Shown piece by piece: positions 56,847-64,000 of a stretch of 64,000 nucleotides of DNA (the first letter of the stretch is position 1; each line of letters starts with the position of its first letter). Position numbers and translations under genes: made by a program. Location: positions 62,001 through 126,000 of the forward strand of contig JAAVVG010000014.1 of NCBI GenBank assembly GCA_012976225.1, read 5' to 3'. The notes beneath the pieces are model-generated. The model ran no database searches and had not been told where the DNA came from. It was given only the letters and a program-made list of their open reading frames with translations. This DNA comes from Golubevia sp. BC0850. Taxonomy: Eukaryota; Basidiomycota; Exobasidiomycetes; Golubeviales; Golubeviaceae.

Positions 56847-57768
56847 TTTGCCAGATAACGCTTGAGAAAGAAAGGAAGAGGAGTGAGAGGTTTGAAGATG
56901 TGATTTTAAATAAAGTCGAAAGCTTTGAGCTTTCCAGCACAGCCCCGGGCCCCTAATCCTGAAACCTCTCTAATGCCTTGTCTTGACTTGTGCTTTAGAA
57001 TTTGAGGAGAAACTCGCGATCTGAAAGGTCAAAAGAGTTCAAGTCTGTCTCGAAAAAGAAGGAAAGCAAGGTGGAGCTTCACTCGAATCCTGACAACCCA
57101 ACGCCACTCAGACTCGTCACTCGATCCCTGGCTGCAGCCCCGAATGGCTGGATTCTGATCACCTACCATACATTTCCATGATAGTTCAATTTCTAATCCA
57201 TCCCTCTCGCCTTAGCTTCGGTGATAATCGCGGAAGCTGTGACCCTCCACCCACATCAACCCCTTGTCGACATGACTGCCTCCTCGAGGCGCCTCTGAAA
57301 ACCTCTCTAATTGCCTTTTCTCCCTTTCAATAGACCAAACAAGTTCTCTCGAGCCTCTTCCTATTTACTCTTGCGTTAGCGGCCAACTCACAGGCCTCGA
57401 GACTCGGTAGCATGTTCAGGAGAAATACTAAATCCTCCTGCCGCTACACAAGGATTTCGGGTAGGACACAAAGAGTGAAAGTTCCGATGATCTGATTGAG
57501 TTTCAAACCACATTTTTCTCTTCTCTTCAAACTCGTCATTTCACTTCAACAACCACTCGCTTTCATCTTCTCTTCTCATTTCCGCATTTACACCACTCAA
57601 ATCGAGTTAGCTCCTTTTCTTGCTTTCAGATTACCACCAGAAGCTAGAAAGCTATAAAGATAGGTCTTTCCACACTCTTTTGCAATTCCGTCCCCCTCTC
57701 TCATCGTTCTCCCAGAAATCCTCCTTCCCTCTTAACATTAACTATCTACTACACTATCCGCCTTCAAG
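56847..57768. promoter_or_regulatory. Divergent intergenic region, LEA2 and aquaporin
   Basis: 0.9 kb between the two starts, with CT-rich DNA just upstream of the aquaporin. Apart from the TATA-like site at 57653 no motif is recognised. Confidence 0.45.
57653..57658 (+). promoter_or_regulatory. TATA-like box upstream of aquaporin
   Basis: TATAAA in GCTATAAAGAT lies 111 bp upstream of the aquaporin ATG, a usual distance for a fungal TATA box with a short 5' UTR. Position is the only support. Confidence 0.35.
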
Positions 57769-59410
57769 ATGCAAAGCGTAATAGGATCTTCAGATCAAAA
57801 CCTTCGTATTCAACCTTCATTGATTACTCGCCCCTCTCAAAGAAGTTTCCACTCATCTCAAGATGTTGAAGCACAACTTTCTCAAGCCGGTAACAGAGAG
57901 ACTCTCGTTCTAGAAGGTAAACTACCACCATTGCTTCGTAAGAATACCGAGAATGTACCTTATGAACTACACAAGGAGAGATTAGCAAAGAGGATTCATA
58001 TCAAAAGTGAGTGGTAGTTGGGGATGGTGAATTGTCAGTTCCCGACCACAAAGGGGTGCTTGCCTCTTCGAGCTCATTTGTTGCCGAGCGCCGTTCATTT
58101 CTTTGTCAAGCTAGAGTAATTTACTGACATAATTTCACTATCTCTGACCCTTAGATTACATCATCGCTTTCATCTCCGAGTTCCTTGGGACGGTTCAGTT
58201 CTTATTTTGTGCATTGGCAATCGCCACTCAAGCTAACAACTCAAAGGCTGCTTTACAAGACGCAGATTCTCCAACGTCCCTCGGTACCTCAGAGCTATTG
58301 TTCTCATCCCTTGGATTCGGCTTCTCTCTTGCCATCTCTGTGTGAGTCCAAAATCTTGAGGCCACGTCGAGACTCCCCAAGATTGACCCCAACCCCCTTG
58401 TTTCCTCCCAATCACAGCTGGGTTTGGTTCAGAATCTCCGGAGGTCTCCAAAATCCTTGCGTCACTCTGGCGTTGACTCTTACTGGAACTTTGACTTGGC
58501 AGAGAGCTGTAAGTCTAAAGCAATGGGAAGGAGGGACGTCACTCTGAGCCGTTGTCTGATCTGTCTCTCCTTCTCTCGCGCGCCTTCCTTCGTCAGATCG
58601 TCCTTTCAATTGCCCAATACGCGGGTGGAATCGCCGCTGCTGCTCTCACTACTGGTCTTCTACCTGGAACTATCAACGCCAGGACCGACTTATCAGAGGG
58701 AACCACCGTCGTTCAAGGCTTCTTCTTAGAGTTTGTCTTGACTTCATGGTTACTCTTCACCGTCTACATGATGGCTGGAGAGAAGCACAAAGCTACCTTC
58801 CTCGCTCCAATCGCCATCGGTCTATGCTTGTTCGTAGCTGAAATGTTAGGAACTAATCTCACTGGAGGTAGTCTCAATCCAGCCCGTTCGCTCGGACCGA
58901 ACGTCATCACTGGAGAATGGACACACACTTGGTTATACTTTGTTCCTCAGTATCTAGCTGCTTTGATAACAGCTGGAATCTATAGATTGTTGAAGATCTT
59001 TAGATACGAGAGTGTAGTCCCAGGACAGGATGGGGACGATACTATCTCTGTCGTTCGAGATGTTTACGGTAGCGTTATCGGGTGAGTCTTCTCTGTCGAC
59101 TGTGTCTGCCTCATATCATATCCTCCAGCGAGACCTGACCACAAACTTCTCTCACAGAGCCGTTACTTCGGTTCATCAAAGCGAATTCCACTTCGCTGAA
59201 CGCCCATCCGAAGACTCACCTTTGGAGATGGGTACGACCCTTCACCATCCAGGTCAACCTTTCGCTCACGTTGACGGAGAGACTCAAGACACAACGACTT
59301 ACATTGAAAAATCTTATCCACACGAGTTCAGAGCCAGAGGAGAAAGTGTCGGTACTCAAGGTACCAGAGTGGCCTCTAATCAAAACTCTTTCAGTCAAAT
59401 GAAGCAATGA
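57769..59410 (+). CDS. Orthodox-type aquaporin
   Basis: Five exons: 57769-58006, 58155-58341, 58418-58508, 58597-59081 and 59158-59410; 417 residues. A polar N-terminus of about 80 residues precedes six membrane helices. The first begins YIIAFISEFLGTVQFLFCAL. The first pore motif is NPC (GGLQNPCVTLALTLTG) instead of NPA; the second is the standard NPA in GGSLNPARSLGP. The NPARS context resembles water-selective fungal Aqy proteins rather than aquaglyceroporins. The C-terminal 95 residues are hydrophilic. NPC at the first site is a known natural variant in fungal and plant MIPs. Water conduction is inferred. Confidence 0.92.
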
Positions 59411-59940
59411 ACTTCCCACACTCTTATCTACAGTCTCCCTAACTTTGTCTTCCATCCATCGGACTTTCACGGTCATTTGAACTTATCGAACTTGACTTAC
59501 AAGCTAACCTAAGAAAACCAAATAATGCTTCGGAAAACCCCCCTTCTGTCGAGCCCTCCTTTTCATCATGTCTTCCCCAACCTTTTTCTTCCTGCTGGAC
59601 TGGATCATTAGGCACTAATCTTACTTCCATGCTCTATCCATAAACGGAATTCTTTTATCTTCTCTCTCACGAGAAACTACAGCGTGTTCGATGAGCTAGA
59701 TGGCGGTCCCTTCACTACCCTGCGAGAAGCTCCAAGCTAAGACGTACATGCAGTTGGTTGATATAGGAGCCAAAATCAGTACCTATAGGTCACGTAGGTC
59801 ACCCGGCTGGTCAAAGGGAGCAGCTTTCAAAATTTCAATCTAGGAGGTGTCACCGAAGTCACCTCGGTATCTTACCCCACAGACGGAGAAACTGGTTCCT
59901 TCTTCTCTTTCCATCCTTAACTCATCTGTTGGTCAAGAAC
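59411..59940. other. Intergenic region
   Basis: Aquaporin 3' flank and lipase promoter. It has GTCACC-type short repeats at about 59790-59865 (GGTCACGTAGGTCACC and similar). No gene seen. Confidence 0.45.
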
Positions 59941-61295
59941 ATGAAACTATCTTTCTCAATCCTTTTCTTAACTCTTCTATCGAGTTTGAGCTCAGTCTTG
60001 GCTCTACCTCACGAGAGCATCGAAGCTCGAGCGGCCACCAAAGACCCAGCTTTCAGCGTCTCAAAAAAGACGATGGCAGAATCTATCACTTGTCCCAATG
60101 GAACAGATGGGAAAGGTGGGATTGTATTTCTTGTGCACGGAACGGGTTCATCTGGAGAGGAGTCATGGTGAGTGTATTGAAGCTTTCCTTTTTCACGGAG
60201 CCGCACTCACCACAGTCACTTTTGTTGTTCAGGTCTTTTGGTCCATACGCTACTATCTTACCAACTGCTGGAAAAGGATTCTCTATCTGCTGGATCGATC
60301 TGCCAAACAGGAGTCAAGGAGACGTCCAGGTGAGCTTTGATGAGTCAGGTGGCAACAAGCTTGGATTTTTTTAACTAAGTCTTTTCACTATCCCTATCTT
60401 TCATTCCTCCAGCTAAGCGGAGAATATGTAGCCTATGGTATTGAAATGCTTTCTAAAAAGAGCAAGACCAAGAAACTCAACATCATAGGTCACTCTCAAG
60501 GAAATCTCAACATTCAATTTGCTCTGAATTACTTTCCTTCCACAAGATCAAAGGTCAACCACTTCATTTCTCTGGCTGGAGATCTACATGGTATCGACGT
60601 GGGTCCTCTACCGCTACTCTGCGATGCTGGAGATCTACTACAGGCAGGCTGCACTCCAGCGACCAGGCAACAAAAAGTAGGATCCAACTTTCTCAAAGCT
60701 CTTCTGAAAAGAGGGGATCGAGCTCTTGTTCCTACCCTTTCGCTCTACACTCGTTACGACGAAGTCATCGGCGGCGGTAGCACTGCCATGTTACCAGGAG
60801 CAGAAAATGTCGCAATTCAAGATCCAGATGTCTGTGGGCCTCTAGCATTGGCTGAACACTTCACAATGCTAGTAGAGCCCGCTTCATTTGCTCTGGCTAT
60901 GACCAAAATCGTTCCAGGTGCCAAGTTCTCCAAGTCGTATTGTAACAATTACATTTTCGGTAAGTCAAAGACGGGAGTACCCTGCTTCCCCCCCCCCTTC
61001 TTTCTGCACACGCACTCTTTCATTCTCTTATCCTCTTGCTCTCCATTCTCAACAGGGTCCGGATATGATAAGAAAACGGCGTCGAAACTTGTCGCAACAG
61101 TCAAAGGAGTCGTATTGGACCTCGTCTCTTTCGTCACTTCAGATTTTGTAAGTTGAAACATGGCTTTTGACTACTCCTATTAGCTTTTGCTGACTCCCAG
61201 CTACCCGTTTCCTCCCATATCAGACGAAAGCAGAGCCAGCTCTCAAGCCATACGTCTGTGAAGCAGGTGACGCTAAGAAGAAACTCTGTGCTTGA
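59941..61295 (+). CDS. Secreted CALB-like lipase
   Basis: Five exons: 59941-60167, 60233-60329, 60413-60959, 61056-61147 and 61224-61295; 344 residues, close to Candida antarctica (Moesziomyces) lipase B. MKLSFSILFLTLLSSLSSVL is the signal peptide. GIVFLVHGTGSSGEESW is the oxyanion-side strand. The nucleophile is Ser in IIGHSQGNLNIQFAL. The acid is probably Asp in SLYTRYDEVI. The His is in LALAEHFTML after VCGPL, as in CalB. The C-terminus KPYVCEAGDAKKKLCA retains paired Cys. CalB-type enzymes hydrolyse esters and triglycerides without marked interfacial activation. The nucleophile elbow is GHSQG, where CalB itself has TWSQG. Confidence 0.9.
60988..60997. repeat. Poly-C run in a lipase intron
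   Basis: A run of about nine to ten C sits in the intron between the third and fourth exons; such homopolymers are prone to slippage. Confidence 0.7.
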
Positions 61296-61449
61296 TCTTT
61301 ATCTTTCATCCTTTCTCTTGCCATCTCTCTTCTTGTTTGTTAATTCAGTCGGGTCTTTTCTAATCACACTCTCTTACTAAGTTTCGGATACCGTTGTCAT
61401 ATTTTAGTTGTATTAATACAAACAATATTTACAAATCAATCGTAGCTTT

Positions 61450-63522
61450 TCAATCTCTACTAATGATAGTAGCCTTCAGCGGCAAAGCAATCTCTCCCCT
61501 CTCTTTTACAAATGGTTTCTGAACCAAAGCATGTTTGGGAACAATCGTAAACCCAGAAGGTTGGAATCTGAATCTTGGAATGATGTCAATTAAGAAGGCT
61601 CTCATTTCACTCATTGCGAAGTGAGAACCGATGCTGGACAAGACAAGGGAGAGGGAAAGTCAGTCTCAGTCGACGCTCGGGAAGGCAAGTGATTATGGAT
61701 GCTCACCAAGATTTTGGACCGGCTGCAAAACTGAAAATTCCCCAAGGAGGTAACTTTGCTTCTCTGTGAGCAGGAGGAAGGTTTTGCCATCGTTTGGGAT
61801 TCCACTTCTCAGCGTCTTCTCCAAATAGCATAGGATCCAGATTCGATTGAGCTAGGCCAAGTTCGATGTTGGTTCCTGGAGAAGAAGAACAAAGAGTTTA
61901 GAATCAAAGTTTTCCGAGACCTTGGTCACCTACTTCTTAGCAAGCAACTCACCTTTGGGAACTGTGATTGAGTACAACTCCTTTCCATCCTTCCCGACAA
62001 TCGGCCTGAACAAAGGAATCGTGATATCTTTGAAAGCAGTTCTCTGAGTCTCAAAGACTGGAGGTACCATCCTCACAGTTTCTAGAATGATGTTTGTGAT
62101 TAGTTGTTGTTCTTCGCTTTCTGGATCTTCTCTCAAAATATGTTCATTTGTAATGATATGTTGTCGTAATTCATCTTGAACTTCTTGATTCTCAGCTAGA
62201 AAATGAAGGAACCAGGTACTAGTTACTGCACTAGTTTCATGACCAGCTGTCGCTAGTAAAGGGATCTGTTCTCGCACTGAGAGAGCGAAAAAAAAAAGAG
62301 GGGGGGGGGCAAGAGAAGGTCAAATCGAGCAAATCACTCCAATCTACCAATACTGCAAACTCACCTTCCTCATCACTCATTCTTTCATTCTCCTTCAAGT
62401 CTTTTGCCATATTGGCCCTAAGAAGTAAATGAACAATATCCTTCTTTCCATCAAAATCTTCTCTGGTGGTCCCATTACTTTCTCCTTTTTCCAATCCCAT
62501 TTCTTCTCGAATCTCTTTTTTCTTTCCTTCTATGATTTGAGTAGCAACTTTTCGCATCAATTTGTTATGTTTATGAGCTGCTATGTTCCTTGAACTTAGA
62601 GGCCAGGAACAAGCAGGAGTATAGATTGAATTCGCGAACATCATCTGTAGAATGAAAGGGAGACCCATTTTCCCTGACCAAGCTTCTACTAATTCGTGGG
62701 AAGATTTTGCTACTGGATCATGATGAGCTCCGTGCTCTAGGGCTGAGAACTTGTAGCCGAAACCTGCTTCTCCGATAACTGAAGGAGGAAATGGAAAGGA
62801 GATTAGCGAAGAGAGTGTGAAGGGTGACGACGGGGAAGAGACTGACCATCTAAAGCTGCACAGTTGAAGAGAGAATAGGCATTTACAATAGCACTTTTCC
62901 CATCCTAACAGTCAAAGAGAAAGAAAGTCTAGTCAGCTTGACCTCATCTCAAGCTTCTCGTCGTTCTTCGGCTCACCTTTTCCCCATCCCGACTCCAACC
63001 CTTTTCTCCTCCCTTCTTAATCTCTTTCTCAACAGTATCTCCAAGTCTTGTAGCCAACTTCATAAAAATGGGATAAAGTTCAACCAAATGAGTCGAAGTG
63101 AAAGCGGGAGCAATAGTTCTTCTTTGTCTTCTATGAACCGCACCAAAATGACCTAAAAGGGAATCTCCCGTCATGAACAAAACCATTTGTCTTCTTAACT
63201 TATTAGAACCGAAAGCGTTTGTATCGTTCATTACAGCATGAATAGCTTTAGGATCTGAAAGTAAAAGAGAACTTGTTCTTCCAACACTTGGCAATAGAAC
63301 CGCTGGACCATATTCTTTGACTAGGTTTAGGTAGTAGATTCCTGGTCCGAATGATTCTTTGAGTTGAGAGTTTCCTAAGAGTTTTGAAACTCTGGGTGGA
63401 CCTCGGATGATTTCTAGAGGAGATGGAGGTAGAGTTGACTTTTTGTAGAATTTGAATGATAGGTAGCCAAGGTAGAAGAGACAGACTAAAACGTATGGGT
63501 TGCTTAGAGTTGAGATTATCAT
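61450..63522 (-). CDS. Membrane cytochrome P450
   Basis: Six exons: 63522-62977, 62904-62847, 62778-62365, 62276-61953, 61875-61707 and 61633-61450; 564 residues. The N-terminal helix VLVCLFYLGYLSFKFYKKST anchors it in the ER. The I-helix oxygen-activation motif is LLATAGHETSAVTS (AGxxT). The K-helix ExxR is ETVR, and the heme loop is FSFAAGPKSCIG (FxxGxxxCxG) with the Cys split by an intron. GHFGAVHRRQRRTIAPAF is the C-helix region. It needs a P450 reductase; the substrate is unknown. The sequence resembles long-chain or terpenoid CYP groups only in a general way. A G-run lies in the intron after 62276. Confidence 0.93.
62296..62309. repeat. Poly-A/G run in a P450 intron
   Basis: An A-rich then G-run (about nine G) sits in the P450 intron at 62277-62364. 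Confidence 0.7.
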
Positions 63523-63577
63523 CTTTGAGAAAGATGTAGATGGGAAGAAGAACTCTTGAAAGAAAGAGAGCCACCCC

Positions 63578-63583
63578 TTTATA
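63578..63583 (-). promoter_or_regulatory. TATA-like box for the P450 gene
   Basis: TATAAA on the minus strand lies about 55 bp upstream of the P450 ATG. Short distance, but position and match are reasonable. Confidence 0.35.
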
Positions 63584-63733
63584 AGCGAGTTACCTCCGAA
63601 GGAATGGATTGCCCGATGGAATTGATGCTTCTCTCTCGCTCGCTCTCTCTCTCTCTTGGCTCGTTCTCAGATTTTTTCGCCAATGTCCAAAGGCATTCGC
63701 ACTTTGATCTGAATGGTTGTCTGCTGAAAGGTG

Positions 63734-63811
63734 GATAGAGAGAAGTAGCTTATTGATAGAGAGAAGTAGCTCATCTTGAATCTTGAATCATCTTCTCATC
63801 ATCTTCTCATC
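63734..63811. repeat. Short tandem repeats upstream of partial gene
   Basis: Two copies of a 21-base unit starting GATAGAGAGAAGTAGCT begin at 63734 and 63755. Two TTGAATC copies follow, then two copies of ATCTTCTCATC at 63790 and 63801. They lie within 130 bp of the next ATG. Confidence 0.85.
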
Positions 63812-63862
63812 AGCGCCTCAAGTGCTTACTCAACTGGATATAGTTGTCTTCTCTTGGAGAAG

Positions 63863-64000
63863 ATGAATCGACTGACAGTCACATCTCTAGGAAGATCTCC
63901 AATTGTCATCAACAGCTCTAATCGAATTCTAATCTCGTCAACTTCTCACCTTCTTCCAATTGCTAATCGAACAATAACTTGTCCTTCAACCAACCTTCAA
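63863..64000 (+). CDS. 5' part of a gene, mitochondrial-type N-terminus
   Basis: ATG at 63863 opens a frame to the window edge (46 residues: MNRLTVTSLGRSPIVINSSN...). It is rich in Ser, Thr, Arg and Leu/Ile and lacks acidic residues, as expected of a mitochondrial presequence. The product is unknown because it is truncated by the window. Confidence 0.5.
   Translation, partial: MNRLTVTSLGRSPIVINSSNRILISSTSHLLPIANRTITCPSTNLQ

Larger units (their letters stand above)
63523..63862. promoter_or_regulatory. Divergent intergenic region with short tandem repeats
   Basis: Separates the P450 start and the partial gene. It carries (CT)n runs at about 63630-63660 and the repeats listed separately. Confidence 0.55.

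Noticed and set aside
57002-57480. Search for a gene or transposon remnant in the LEA2-aquaporin gap
   Set aside because: No long frame, terminal repeats or target-site duplications were found.
1-64000. LTR retroelements, LINEs, DNA transposons, CRISPR arrays, tRNA or rRNA genes
   Set aside because: I saw no reverse-transcriptase, integrase or transposase motif, no long direct or inverted terminal repeats, no regular spaced repeats and no tRNA-like cloverleaf I could defend by eye. A dedicated search could still find short or old ones.

Overview
The window looks like a nuclear chromosome segment of a fungus, most likely a basidiomycete (perhaps a moderate-GC Pucciniomycotina lineage; the clade is inferred, not proven). 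The genes are split by many short introns of about 50-130 nt, mostly GTGAGT...CAG. Coding density is high, and gene pairs are divergent or convergent with CT-rich upstream DNA. The products are fungal: exportin CRM1, a Pho81-type SPX-ankyrin protein, FAL1/eIF4A3, AFG1, a B-type cyclin, the SWR1 subunit Vps71, a candidate Mediator subunit 18, a CALB-like lipase and FAS1 and LEA2 proteins. I see no tRNA, rRNA, CRISPR, operon or LTR/LINE element.

Layout: 1-384 partial unknown gene (+); 752-3564 LIM-domain protein (-); 4739-7001 secreted alpha/beta hydrolase (+); 7871-13659 a damaged block with a TRIC-like channel relic (-), two F-box/LRR relics (-) and an unknown tail-anchored protein (+); 13952-16327 AFG1 (-) divergent from 16451-18559 FAL1 (+); 18751-20499 FAD monooxygenase (-) divergent from a TPR-F-box-LRR relic at 21041-22862 (+); 23424-24583 candidate Med18 (-) divergent from 24761-25300 single-TM protein (+); 26083-27886 F-box gene with in-frame stops (-); 28252-30054 secreted FAS1 protein (-); 30790-35116 CRM1 (-) divergent from 35855-40643 PHO81 (+); 41203-42633 two-TM protein (-) divergent from 42959-44045 EBP-type sterol isomerase (+); 44463-45771 F-box relic (+); 47271-49727 cyclin B (-) divergent from 50828-52698 VPS71 (+); small membrane ORF 52967-53146 (-) divergent from NAD(P) reductase 53304-54738 (+); 55119-56846 LEA2 membrane protein (-) divergent from aquaporin 57769-59410 (+); 59941-61295 CALB-like lipase (+); 61450-63522 cytochrome P450 (-); 63863-64000 partial mitochondrial-type N-terminus (+).

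Themes: housekeeping genes (nuclear export, exon-junction helicase, cell cycle, histone exchange, sterol isomerisation, phosphate sensing) are intact and interspersed with five F-box loci. At least three of the five belong to one TPR-F-box-LRR (Pof3/Dia2-like) family by direct alignment. Three of the five keep one continuous frame broken only by one or two in-frame stops; the other two are more decayed. This repeated pattern, next to a TRIC-like gene that lacks an ATG, is the most unusual signal in the window. It suggests birth-and-death evolution, possibly helped by a C-to-T mutational process; recoding is a less likely alternative.
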